Source: Chytridium lagenaria (taxonomy: Eukaryota > Chytridiomycota > Chytridiomycetes > Chytridiales > Chytridiaceae). From it: a stretch of 64,000 nucleotides of DNA. Of the stretch, positions 10,628 to 21,136 are shown in pieces. The translations under genes and the position numbers were made by a program. The notes beneath the pieces were generated by a model. That model worked only from the letters and a program-made list of their open reading frames with translations, ran no database searches and was not told where the DNA came from. Where the stretch lies: positions 124,001 through 188,000 of the forward strand of contig JAHLKC010000022.1 in the NCBI GenBank assembly GCA_025449115.1, given 5' to 3'. Each line of letters begins with the position of its first letter. Position 1 is the first letter of the stretch.

Positions 10628-12901
10628 TCATCCGTAGACAGCCCACTCGTAGTCAGTGCAATCATAGTAGAACCCCTTAACATCTCGCAACCTAGGGTGG
10701 ACGTCCGCGGCGTTGACGGCTTCGATCGACACTCTAGGCTTCGCAAAAGTCAACGGAGTGTAATTTATCTGTAAAGCTCGTTAGTATAGTGGCCAGGACA
10801 AAAAAAAAAACTTCACTTCGAAGGGCGGAGTGTCCTCGGACCAGTCTACCCCCTGGAAAAAAGGATGAGCTTGAATCTCCTCAGCGCCGTTAAAACCAAG
10901 CCTTTCTTTAGGCTCGAGAATGAGTAGCTATGAAGCTTTGGTTAACGTTCCTTGAAAGCTTTGAAAAAAGCTCTGTGAGATTATTTGACGAATACCTTCG
11001 TGACGAGATCCATAAAGATCACTGATAATCTTTTCGGAAACCGAATCTTGGATTCCGTCGCGCGGATGCAGTCGAATACAGCACGAGGGGTTTCTCCTGA
11101 AAAAGGAAACTATGAAAGTAGTTGGCATGGAGGAAATAAACCGTTGGACAGTCATAAATATAGAAAAGTGGTAATTACTCACACATCCAACGCTTATATG
11201 GTAAAGCAAGATACCATAACTCCACCAGTCAACGTATAATCCATAACCATTAATATCTTGCATTACCTCGGGTGCCATGGAGGTAAAAGTCCCGCATGGC
11301 CCCGTGAAATAGTTTCCCTCCCGACAAACGCCAAAGTCTCCCAATTTGTACATTCGGATTCTCTTATGTTGATCAAGATTAATCATAATGTTATCCGCCT
11401 TGATGTCACTATAAAATAGAGTGTATGAGTAAGCGAAAGTAAGCAAGTGCGCCTGGCTCACCAATGGAGGATATTTTGATTGTGAAGAAAATCGATTGCG
11501 CTGGCGACCGATGAGGCGCAGGTACGAACGTCATTGTCGTCAAGATAATCTTGATGCTCCAGGTAAGTTAATAGGTCGCTGTGGCATAGTTCCGTAACCA
11601 AAAATAGGTGCGTATATGTTTGAAACGCGTAATCAAGACGAAGAAGGTTCGGGTGTAATCCCAGCTCAGCGAGAGTCTTCAACTCTTGCCGGACCCTATT
11701 GTCGTAATAGACAAAGATTTCAGTGCGTGCAGTTAACCATAACTAAGCTTACATCATCACGTTACTCGGGCCAAGTTTTGTTTTATCTATCACTTTCATG
11801 GCATGGAAAGAGTTGGCCTCATTTTGTTTAACACAAAGCACCTATGTTTCGGATTCGTTATTACATAGATTTCATCATTGACTTACTCTTCCCCATGAGC
11901 CAGATCCGATATGCTCCAAAAGCGTGAATGATGAAAGAGATACTATGCGGTTGTCTTACAGTATGTAAAAGAAAAACAGATTAATTAGGAAATACAGTCA
12001 CGCTAATTACCTTCGGTAGCGTAATTCTTGCTTGGAGGTCCGTTTGATGCCGCCGGCAGCGTAACGTCTTTTAAATAGTTTAAGGACTGCTTAAAGTGAA
12101 AAGCTCCTTACCGCTCGCCCTTACAAGCTCGGATTCCTCCCCAGAAAGCTCAACTAAATTGCAGAGCGTCATAAGAATCAAGACACCTTTTTAGAAACCT
12201 TACCACTACTCCGCACAGTCTCGCACGATCGTTCAGGAAGTCCTAATTCTAATGCTGAGCAGTAATGGTATAAGTATGAGTATGGAAATGGCGAATTTTA
12301 TTACCTAATGACATAGTCGAATTCCCTACGTTTCCACTCAATTGAAAGGATGAAGATGTTGTTGAGGCTCGTTTGATGTTCCCAGGTTCTTGAAAAAATG
12401 AAAGGTCTAGAGACGGTTGAAAGCCGTCAGGATGAATCCCTGTATTTAAAGGTTCCGACAAGGGTCCTTTGTCCTTTGGAGCTAAACGATCGAGGCGAGG
12501 TGAAGCGCGGTCACTCGTAGAAAACGACGGCCGATAAGGGACGCTATCATTCGACACTTCCTCCAATGCGGTCACATTAATACCGTTACAAGAATCATTA
12601 GATTGTTTGTACTTTCGCTGGAAACCCGTCAGTTCGGCAAGTTACAATAATTTACCTGGAAAAGTTTGGCGAAACTGCGCAAGAAGGGATTAACTGGGTT
12701 ACGAATCTTTCGCTTGGGCTAGAACCAGTTACTATCATCAGAGTAGAGGAAGCTTTACCTTAAAAAAGTTTTTGATGATCTTAAAGATATTTTTCTTTGT
12801 TCCTCGATTCGCGTCTTCGGCAAGCTACTCAAAGCATCAGCACAAAACCTACAACTTCGACCTGTTCCACTGACCTTAGCCTCATTTGTATATTCCATGT
12901 C
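10628..12901 (-). CDS. AGC-type protein kinase (tandem paralog 3), catalytic loop HCD
   Basis: ATG at 12899-12901. Splicing out a 50-nt intron joins MEYTNEAK to a strongly basic segment (KNIFKIIKNFFKPKRKIR). A Ser/Pro-rich regulatory region encoded around 12290-12600 follows, then the kinase domain: LLEHIGSGSWGRV glycine loop, FHAMKV lysine, a catalytic loop reading HCDIKADN, DFGVCR, GTFTSMAPEV and VDWWSYGILLY. After the domain comes KERLGFNGAEEIQAHPFF and an AGC-type C-terminal tail ending FYYDCTDYEWAVYG (stop at 10628-10630). This is the clearest AGC kinase of the three, with a canonical APE and a C-tail that could be a hydrophobic-motif region. The HRD arginine is Cys. The lipid- or protein-binding partner of the basic N-terminus is unknown. 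Confidence 0.85.
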
Positions 12902-13182
12902 GCAGGTTCCACTATGCTGAAAGGTTTGAGATGAAAGTTTTGAATGCTGTAGCCAGGACAGGGATTGTGATGGTTGAAGAAAAAGAACGCTTGAGATATG
13001 AAACCAGAAGGACAGTTTGGAATAAACGGTATATAGAAAGCGAGAATGGAAAGAACAGCGAAAGAATGTGAGCAAACACCGTTAAACAATAAAGCGTGAA
13101 AAAAAAATGGACGTGTAGGGCGTGAAGAAAGAAATATAATAAGCTAAGCGCAGAATTGACGGGGTGGTGTGAGGTTCATTGT

Positions 13183-13413
13183 TTACTGTGAAAGGGGGAC
13201 GGCAGCCAGGAAACTCCAATAAAAATTCAGATCAGAAGCAGTGAAGAAGAATAAATAATAACCGATGATAGGTATAAAGGTCTGAGCATACCCGAAACAG
13301 GAAAGTAACCCACCTTGCGCTTCGCAACGGCCTCTCATAATAAAAAATTGCCCAATCCAAATGATTGAGAGGGTCACGACGAGACCATGCGGCGAATCAA
13401 TTAATGGGGCCAT
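13183..13413 (-). CDS. Small hydrophobic protein, possibly a membrane protein
   Basis: A 76-residue ATG-initiated frame, MAPLIDSPHGL... to ...FLAAVPLSQ. Three hydrophobic stretches (about residues 10-27, 44-60 and 62-74) could span a membrane; two cysteines lie between the first two. I do not recognise a family. It lies upstream of kinase 3 on the same strand. It could equally be one exon of a longer gene or a chance frame. Confidence 0.3.
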   Translation of the reverse strand: MAPLIDSPHGLVVTLSIIWIGQFFIMRGRCEAQGGLLSCFGYAQTFIPIIGYYLFFFTASDLNFYWSFLAAVPLSQ

Positions 13414-14819
13414 CTCCGCAGAGCTATTCTAAGTAAGGATCTTCGTATGCAACTAATTCCTTGCAAGGAGATTTGATGGTTTTAGATAAAAAATCTCCAA
13501 TAACTATACAACTGAATTCTATGAAGGGCAGCATGAAGCGAATTAATGGACGGGATTCGACATGTTGGAAAAGACTCAAGTTCACAGGATTGACGTTAAA
13601 TACGGATTTTCAGGCGGGGCGGTGGCCATGTTTTATATGAGAAAGTGAAGAGAAGGAGAAAATGATGAGAGGAGAAGAAAGGGACAAAAGGAGTCAGGCG
13701 AGGCACCAGTAGATGCAAATGAAAATCGAATGTATTTTGGAACATGATGTTCGACGTTTGATATATCCTACATGCTCAATCGTTTTCTTCCGCGAGTCGG
13801 ATTCAACAGTATCATCCGCCTTCGATTTGCCCTTCTTTTTGTTCTTTTTCTTGTTCGTCAACTTTGTCTGGACAGGAAAGGCAGTGTGAGGTAAGCGATG
13901 ATCGACAGGAAGATGCACCAGCATACCTGCCGATGGAAAAGATATTTTGTTTTTTGGAAGGAGCAGCCGTAACTTCCTCCTCGTCATCCCTTCCGCATTG
14001 TCGTCATCTCTTTAAACCGCAGCAGCCTTCTGTATCTCCTGCTCTCTGAGTTTCGGGCTGCTAAGTGGTTTGGATGACATTGTCAGAGAAAGAAATGCCG
14101 AAGTTTTGAACTTGAGCCCACAACGTTCATAGTTGCCTGAATGTGCATCTGCAGGAGAGTGCCAACGTAGTCGAATATATTGAGGTAATACTTCACATTG
14201 GAGATGATTGCTCTCGAGTAACAATTAAATGATTATTTCTTTATTCGAGATGCAAATGATAACAAAGAATAAACACGTTCTCCGCGCATCGAAATCGAAT
14301 AATCCTCCTCTGTATTGCAGATATTGTTTACTTTCTATGGGCTTGATACAACATACTCGCTGTCATCGACATCGTAAAATTACTCGATCACTAAATCTTC
14401 AGTCGTTGAGAAAGGCTGCACTTTAATACCATCAATACACCCCACCTTTACCACCACCACCAGCACCCACCATCATGACCCATACTCGTCAACATTTAGG
14501 TTCTCAAACAACGATGGGAAAGGCATGATGACCACAAACCTCCGCACATCTCACAAACAACCGCCACCTTATTCCTGGGTGGACGGCAGTCTGCAACATT
14601 TCCAAAATCAAGTCATAGCAACACAAACATTTTATTCATAGGGCTGTCTGGTTGAAAGTCATCCGTAAAACATCATCCAACACCGTCGTCGTCGTCGTCA
14701 TTTTGCATAGACCTATTATTTGTTATAGAGCATCCGTAGCAGTATCAAGGCCTCACAACAATCCTTGAGCTGTCCATTTTCTCTTCTACACTTCCCACGC
14801 TCAAACTACCACTCCAAAC
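13414..14819. other. Intergenic stretch, with a possible small basic-protein gene on the minus strand
   Basis: About 1.4 kb. On the minus strand around 14080-13700 there is a short ATG frame (MSSKPLSSPKLREQEIQKAAA), and downstream a lysine-rich stretch (TNKKKNKKKGKSKADD). Plausible splice sites could join these into one small basic protein, but I could not find a model that keeps frame throughout. A CT/CA-rich stretch at 14420-14480 looks like promoter sequence for the gene at 14820. Confidence 0.25.
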
Positions 14820-16226
14820 ATGCCTTCCTCCGTCGACATCACTATTCAAGTGACAGGGACAGACGACGCTTCGTCCATCGACAGTTCTGGATCAAATTCA
14901 AAGTCTGTCTTGACTCAGGCTGATCTCGGTGAAGCGCGGACACCTCAATTTGAAGATGTGCCGCTTTCACCCTTCTCAATTACAAACAGTCACCAAGATT
15001 CCTCCTATCAAAATTACGCCAATGCTCCTGCAGAGAAGCCCAGAATATCTACCGACAACCGAAAAGGAGAAGAACGGATACCTCAGCTTATTTCTACTTT
15101 GAACGCCGATTTTGTCTCTGCAGCATCTGCCGTCGCCAGCACAACCGCCACCCTTACCGCTCAGTTCACTCACGCCATTACTACCGCCGCAACCAACACA
15201 GCCGATCATATGAAACGAGCTTCAATACCCAATATTCTCGATCCGCTGAAGAGACGGAATAGCGCACCAGTAACAGGGGCTTTTGAACTAGAAAGTACAC
15301 CGGATTTCACGGCACGGTCTTCGTTAGAATCTCTTCCTGAGGAGACAGAGTCCCCAATGGCGACTGCCTTCACGACTATCTCCCTTGACGCCCTTCCTGC
15401 TGGACCCTCTCCACCCACTGTTAAAGAATCTGCGGCAGTCTTGAGCGTTACAGAAGGCCAACCGCAATCCCCTCTTAGTGTCCCTCCAACACCCACAATA
15501 GAGATACACGAAGCTTCTATTGTCAACGCATCCACATTACCGGAAAACGCCGCTCTTCGTTCCTCTGCCGCCGCTTCCCTCTCATCTTCCACCCTTCCAC
15601 GCTCCGTCGCTGTATCTGGTCTTGGCCCGTCAGCAGGTCCGGGGTCGCCCTCTTTCACCAGCAGCGTTCGCCACTCGCCTCACAGCACTGACCTCGGTAT
15701 GAGATCTTTAGCCCAGCAACTCGTGGCGCCCGTTACCATTTTGAAGGAGAGCGGATCCCTGCCGCCTTGGGATGCTGCAGATCTCCTTACAAACGCCGAT
15801 GCTTTGATACATCTCGCACCAAAAGATAAGAATTTCCCGAAAGACGTGCTGAGAGTTGGAGCGGCCTTTCTAGATAGTGCTATTTCGAGTGCAGAGGGTT
15901 CGATTGCGAGGGAGACGGCAGTTAGGGATGCTGTGGAATTTTTTGCTGTGCTTTTGGCTCTTTGGTCAGAATCGCCTTACCGAGCCAAGAAGTTTGTAAA
16001 AACGTTGCAAGGTGGATGGTATAAAAAGGTTTGTAGCCCTGAAGGCTTTGTTTGAGTGAAAAAACTTGTAACTCACGTCATCTCCGTCACGTTTTAGGGT
16101 CTCAGTATGGGGCAACTCGCTGACTCTATCAAGGACGACCGATGGTGGAGCGGGTTGCGGAGAAAGAGTGCTGGAGCAACGTTGGGGTCTTCTCCGAAGC
16201 CTGCTGTCGCACCCGCGGCACATTAG
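14820..16226 (+). CDS. Serine/threonine-rich protein of unknown function with a helical C-terminal domain
   Basis: Exon 1 runs 14820-16028 and exon 2 16098-16226. A 69-nt GT-AG intron joins them in frame (...GGWYKK + GLSMGQLADSIKDD...), giving about 445 residues that end APAAH. Residues 1 to about 290 are Ser/Thr/Ala/Pro-rich and probably disordered, with one helical Ala/Thr-rich patch at about 95-130. The conserved-looking part is residues 305-410: it contains DAADLLTNADALIHL, a DVLRVGAAFLD helix and a WSESPYRAKKFVKTL segment, then a basic tail. The ATG follows a CT-rich leader that also reads as promoter. I recognise no family and do not assign a function. Confidence 0.7.
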
Positions 16227-18543
16227 AGTTTGGATCTCAATAACGTTCGACTAGCAAACCTTATCGTTTTGGATCTAATTTCATAGTGTGTGGGCCAAAC
16301 AATCACGCGCGTAAACTCAACTTGCACATGCTCTCAAGACCTCGCTTCCCGTTCATCTTTGGTCTCTTCTGTTATTTACATTATTCATATTTCAATATTT
16401 TTGTTATTTTTGTTCCGTTTGATCCGCTTATTTCACCCTTTTTCTCTGCTTAGCATTCTCGTTAGTTCCTCTGAAAGCGCTCACTTTTTCTGTTGATATT
16501 CTCGAACACGTTTACCCATGATCGCTTGATAATTCTTTCGATTTCCAGTTTTTGTATATTACATATTTATGATTCCTGCATATTGTGGTGAGTCTTGAGG
16601 ATCAGGCATTACCGTCTTTAGAATGCAATCACAAGCCTTGCCGTCCGACTTTAGCCTTACTAATTTTTCTATTTCTTCAATTTCGTGTCTGCTGAGAGAT
16701 TTTCAGGATCCAGATAAGTCTGTTCGAAAACCGGAAAGCAATATCCGAAAAGTTCATCCGAATCACGCGCGGATCGCCCCAATATGCATATGAACGTGCA
16801 TAACATAAGGGTTTGAGATTTACAGCAATATCTTGTAAATCTTGAATGGCTTAGCATCTAGCCCGCTTGAAGAACTAGGAATTTGGACTGAGCCCGCTGT
16901 AACAATGCGTAAAACAGAACGCGTCTGCAGTGTCTCGGACGCGTAATGAAAGGTTCTGAAAAGGGCGTACATGTGTGGTACGTGTGGGCATGTGCGGGCA
17001 CGGACTGTAGGCACGCAAATAATTGTACACGAAACACAACATGAAACCGATTCGTACATCTTAATCACTTGGCTGTACTGAGAGTACGTCCAGTAAGAAA
17101 GTGGAGACCCGCCATTTGTATAATTACTTCTTTGCTGCACAGAATATCTACCGGTAACTAAAGCATGACTTATAGTCGTCAATCGATAACTTCCTCTCTT
17201 AAAAATCACCCAGCTGTATATATTCTTCTATATGAAGAAAAGGTTTTTAGTGATTTTGATAGTTGCTGTTTCATTGCCAATCTGTTGGAGCTTGTCCGCA
17301 TCACAGATTCGCGTTACTTGAGTCCATTTTTAGGGTCACTATATATATCAAATTCATTACAGTAGCTGCATCGACGAATGTGAATAGTTGTTTCTCCGTG
17401 CCATGATCACAAAAGACCAATTATAAATGGCAAGACAGGTTGGACGCTAAAAGAATGCATTGTATGAAACAGAGCAGCATTACGGCTTAGAGGATCCACT
17501 GCCTTATCCGCGAAGGTTCTGTTTCAAAGGTGTTGAGAGATACACTGTAATTTGCTTTTTGTTTTACGTCCGTCAAGTGTCAGCCATAACTTCCATCATA
17601 GTAAAGAGTTAGAAGTTTATATGTTGCTGTATGATGGTTTACGTTCAGTGTCAGCCTTAACTGTGCGGGTTAGGGTTAGGGTTAGTTATAAGATGATTAA
17701 TGGATATATTAGATCAATACTTCTGACTTTTCTGCAGTACAGTCCTCGATTTCTATCAACGAGGTCAACGTGGAGGAGTTGCCTTGCATTGCGCGGGACA
17801 TCAAAGATTTCTACTTTGACTCTAGATATGCACGGTTAGGAGAGTATAGTATTGCTGAGGATGAGGTTTACGGGGATTTAAAACTAATCATGTCACTAAA
17901 TTTATTATAATACAATTAAAACTAAATACGACATATTTATTTTGTCACTTTTCAGGGCCTCTTTTTGTTGTTCTTCCCTTTTTCCATCGTCGTACAATGT
18001 GCCTTGCTGGTCCTCCCACTGTTAGGATGGCGGCCATCACAGTGCAGGCACTCCAAGAAGGGAGAGGAACTTACTGATAATAGTAGGCGTAACCTGGGTG
18101 AGAGGGAAGCCGTTGGCTATGATCTTCAGGTCTTCAGCGGTACCCGCTTGACTTATCTGTTTCAGAATCTCGGCTTCTCTTGCAACCGCATTCGTCTAAG
18201 TCTTGGCAGTGGTTCCAGCAACCACTACCTTACCATTGACTATATGGAACTGCCTCTAAGACTCTGGTGTACTGAATGTGAAGGGACTGCTCAGATCGTC
18301 GCCCAGATGGATTTCGACTTCCATATAGACATCTTCAGTATGGTGTGAGTCTCGGGTAAGCGATTCTCCTTCCAATCGTTTGTTGTCAGTTGTTCTTTTT
18401 GCGTTTTTGTTCGGATCTGGGTCATCCGGCGGGAGGAGTCCGCTGAGGTGGTCGTCGCTCGTCGTCTAGGTTCTTCCTTCTCTGGCGTCAGCAGGGTCTC
18501 GCTCAGTGTCGTACAGATTTTCAATAAGACAAGAATTTTAACA
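16227..18543. other. Gene-poor stretch with a short interstitial telomere-like repeat
   Basis: About 2.3 kb with no gene I can support. At 17667-17685 there are three units of GGGTTA. A 127-codon frame at 17965-18348 looks more coding-like than its surroundings (SSNHYLTIDYMELPLRLW) but has no recognisable domain and may be a relic of a lost gene or a repeat. Confidence 0.4.
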
Positions 18544-18617
18544 GCTTCTGTGGCGCAACTGGTTAGCGCGTGACGCTGTTAACGTCAAGGTTCGTGGTTC
18601 GAGTCCACGCAGGAGCG
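18544..18617 (+). tRNA. tRNA-Asn (GTT)
   Basis: Full cloverleaf: acceptor GCTTCTG/CAGGAGC, anticodon stem TGACG/CGTCA around loop CTGTTAA (anticodon GTT), and a T arm with TTCGAGT. It is the first gene of the plus-strand array and has no counterpart in the inverted copy at 57.4-58.0 kb. Confidence 0.93.
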
Positions 18618-18627
18618 TTTCTACTCT

Positions 18628-18718
18628 TCCCAGTTAGTATAGTGGCTAGTATCCGACCCTGTCAATCATCTTTGATGACCTGAACGGTTGAGACCCGGGT
18701 TCAATTCCCGGACTGGGA
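18628..18718 (+). tRNA. tRNA-Asp (GTC) with an intron
   Basis: Acceptor TCCCAGT/ACTGGGA; anticodon loop CTGTCA gives GTC. An intron of about 20 nt follows position 37 (roughly 18667-18686). The T arm is CCGGG-TTCAATT-CCCGG. The exons match the minus-strand copy at 57931-58014 while the introns differ completely, which confirms the intron. Confidence 0.93.
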
Positions 18719-18744
18719 GATTTGAGACTTAGTCTCTTAAAAGC

Positions 18745-18817
18745 GGTCTCGTGGTGTAGTGGTTATCACATTTGTCTTACACACAAAAGGTCTCCAGTTC
18801 GAACCTGGACGGGACCA
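18745..18817 (+). tRNA. tRNA-Val (TAC)
   Basis: Acceptor GGTCTCG/CGGGACC, anticodon stem TTTGT/ACAAA around loop CTTACAC (anticodon TAC). At the same place in the inverted array the valine tRNA has anticodon AAC. Confidence 0.93.
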
Positions 18818-18827
18818 TTCTTTCGTC

Positions 18828-18901
18828 GCTCCGCTAGCTCAGTTGGTTAGAGCGTGGTGCTAATAACGCCAAGGTCACAGGTTCGATCCCTGTGCGGAGC
18901 A
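18828..18901 (+). tRNA. tRNA-Ile (AAT)
   Basis: Acceptor GCTCCGC/GCGGAGC, anticodon loop CTAATAA (anticodon AAT, read as inosine after editing in eukaryotes). Counterpart at 57739-57812. Confidence 0.94.
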
Positions 18902-18905
18902 GTAT

Positions 18906-18977
18906 GCCCTCTTAGTTCAGTGGCAGAACGTCCGCCTCGTAAGCGAAAGGTCACCAGTTCAATTCTGGTAGTGGGCA
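18906..18977 (+). tRNA. tRNA-Thr (CGT)
   Basis: Acceptor GCCCTCT/AGTGGGC with one T-T mismatch; anticodon stem CCGC/GCGA region around loop CTCGTAA (anticodon CGT). No counterpart in the inverted array. Confidence 0.88.
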
Positions 18978-18986
18978 TTTTATTCT

Positions 18987-19058
18987 TCCGATATCGTCTA
19001 GCGGTTAGGATTCCGCCCTTTCACGGCGGCGGCCGGGGTTCGATTCCCCGTATCGGAG
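18987..19058 (+). tRNA. tRNA-Glu (TTC)
   Basis: Acceptor TCCGATA/TATCGGA, anticodon loop CTTTCAC (anticodon TTC). Counterpart at 57645-57716. Confidence 0.95.
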
Positions 19059-19067
19059 TTACTTCCC

Positions 19068-19140
19068 GCTCTGTTGGCTTAGTTGGTATAGCGTCGGTCT
19101 CATAATCCGAAGGCCGTGAGTTCGAGTCTCACACAGAGCA
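19068..19140 (+). tRNA. tRNA-Met (CAT), elongator-like
   Basis: Acceptor GCTCTGT/ACAGAGC, anticodon loop CTCATAA (anticodon CAT). Its T loop TTCGAGT is of elongator type. Counterpart at 57563-57635. Confidence 0.92.
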
Positions 19141-19145
19141 TGTCT

Positions 19146-19240
19146 TCCCTTTATAGCTCAGCTGGAAGAGCATCTGACTGTAACTTTGTGTATACCAAAC
19201 AATCATCAGGAGGTCACCAGTTCGATCCTGGTTGAAGGGA
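19146..19240 (+). tRNA. tRNA-Tyr (GTA) with an intron
   Basis: Acceptor TCCCTTT/GAAGGGA; anticodon loop CTGTAA (anticodon GTA), then an intron of about 22 nt before the TCAGG half of the anticodon stem. The intron core differs from the counterpart at 57463-57557, while the exons are the same. Confidence 0.9.
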
Positions 19241-19244
19241 CTCT

Positions 19245-19315
19245 GCATTGGTGGTTTAGTGGTAAAATTAACCGTTGCCATCGGTTAGCCCCGGGTTCGA
19301 TTCCCGGCCAATGCA
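19245..19315 (+). tRNA. tRNA-Gly (GCC)
   Basis: Acceptor GCATTGG/CCAATGC, anticodon loop with GCC, T arm CCGGG-TTCGATT-CCCGG. It is the last gene of the plus array; the flank after it (to about 19380) matches the flank of the inverted copy. Confidence 0.94.
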
Positions 19316-20521
19316 TTTTTTGCTTTTTTTAGTCTACATTCTCTCTGGATGAGAACAGCGACACTTCCAGCGCAACGGCCATCTTGTTGTAACTTTTCTT
19401 CCGGAATGCAAACAGCAACACGTCGAGCGCAACCCTCACCATGTTGTAAGTTCCAATTATCTTTAGACTCCAGAAGAACCTGCTCATCCCCACCTGTTTG
19501 GTAAATTGGAGTTCCTTTTTTCCTCGTAAAATATGTGTGGAAGATGTTCGACCACGTCCCTCACATTATTATAATTTTTGAAAGTAAGTCTATAACGTTA
19601 TCGGAAACATATATACGGATGATATAATCTGCAGTTACAGCGTTATGCTTTAGTTTCATCACCTTCAACTACCTTTGACTTCCACTGACATGTCGCCCCA
19701 GCGCTTCCTTCAAGTTTTAAACATATCTCTCAACAAGTGTCGCCACTACTCAACATTAGCAAGCATAAGTAACCCTTAAATGATATTAAGTTGGAGTCAT
19801 TTTGAAAGGGCTTGTTTGAGCTTGCGTTTTGTAATGGGAGTGCCTGGGGATGGAGCTGAAGCAATGCGGTGTAGGGCGGGGTTTGAGACTGAAGGGGAGC
19901 AGTTGAAGAAAGTGATGTAAATGTGGTTTCTGGCACTTGGATGGTGCGTGCGATAGTAGGTATTAAGGTGACAGCGGATGGGGATGCAGGAGCTGGAGGT
20001 TGTCATATCGAGCGAGAATTTCGCTTCTCTTCGCATTATCCGAGTTGCCTTCATTGTCGTTCCATTTCTCCTTCACGTCTTTTTTGTCTTTGTCTTTTCC
20101 TTTCCTTATCCTCGCAGTTTCTTTCCTGTTGCCGCGTTCCATCTTTTCCCCTTTTTATGTTGTTCATCCCTCTGTTTCAAGATCCTTGCCGCGCCTTGTT
20201 CTTTCCTCTCCTTTTGTTGTTGGTGTATTAAGTTTGATGGTGTAAGAAGGGGGCCGCACATCGCAGTTCGGGCAGTTCATCCTGCTTGAAATACTGGTAT
20301 GTGGATCTTTCCTCTTTCCCGTCTGGTAGAGAATCGAATCCCCACGGCGCCTCTCTCCTCTTGATGCTGTTCCTCAAACCCGTCGTCTCACTTTGATCGT
20401 TTCTTTTCTTTTCTTTTCTTTATGCTTTTTATTCTCACCTGTATCTTAGCAAACGTTTGCTCATCAGTTCATCCTGCTTGAACTACAGCCTTATTCTCCT
20501 CATTTTCTACGTGTATTTCAC

Positions 20522-21136
20522 ATGGAGAATCGGGGTAAATCAGACTATGAGCCTCTCGCGATCCCGCTCTTCAATCCACAGAAGACCTCTCCAGAGACGT
20601 ACATCAACGCCATCCACAACCTCTATCCCCGCTACAATGCTGTCACCGAGACGAAGAAGCTCGAACTCTGGAGAATGGCCCTCTGCCAGTCCGCCTACGC
20701 TACGCCGTCCGTTGATGCCTTCTGGTCAGTCAACATGAAGACCGATGACCTCACGAAGCTTCTCGCTCTCTTCCGGGACTTATTCAATGCCAACCCCCTC
20801 ACTCAGATAAGCAAGGCCAGAAACTCTCTGTTCCTCATCAAGCCCAACAACGACCTCAGGTCCCACTTCGCGACGGCTCGGGGTCACTGGCAAGCCTATT
20901 GCCAGGCTCGAGACGCCGGAGTCGTTCCCCCTACACTGGCGGGATCCTCATCTCCATGTTCCGGGCCAAATATCGCTTATCCACCCATCGTCAAACGACC
21001 GCCCCCTACCAGCCCATCAGCCGTCACTGAACCTCCACAATCGTTCTTCCTCGCCCCGTCTCTAAGCCCTCTTGCATCGTCACCGTCAAAGCCCAAGCTG
21101 TTCATCCCGCTGCCAAGCTTCTTCCCTGCACTGTGA
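20522..21136 (+). pseudogene. Gag-like fragment of the Ty3/gypsy remnant
   Basis: A frame of about 200 codons with ATG at 20523. It has the helical pattern of a retrotransposon capsid (YINAIHNLYPRY, ELWRMALCQSAY, LTKLLALFRDLF, SHFATARGHW). No zinc knuckle follows before the frame is lost. It belongs to the remnant spanning 20446-23800. Confidence 0.55.

Larger units (their letters stand above)
18544..19592. repeat. Left arm of an inverted duplication (tRNA array plus flank plus SAM-exon fragment)
   Basis: Beyond the Gly tRNA, the sequence at 19316-19592 matches, in inverted orientation, two blocks at 57330-57387 and 53810-54010. These blocks are separated in the right arm by the Harbinger element at 54014-57327. 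Positions 19548-19590 encode the end of the first half of a SAM domain (VPHIIIIFE followed by GTAAGT), as in the array at 26-42 kb. The homology stops abruptly after that splice donor. Confidence 0.85.

Noticed and set aside
18854..19105. Similar reading frames across the two tRNA arrays (18854-19105 and 57598-57786)
   Set aside because: They are translations of tRNA genes.
20170..20290. Pyrimidine-rich frames at 19.9-20.3 kb that look like membrane proteins
   Set aside because: Three frames of the same T/C-rich tract all give hydrophobic residues; this is composition, not coding.
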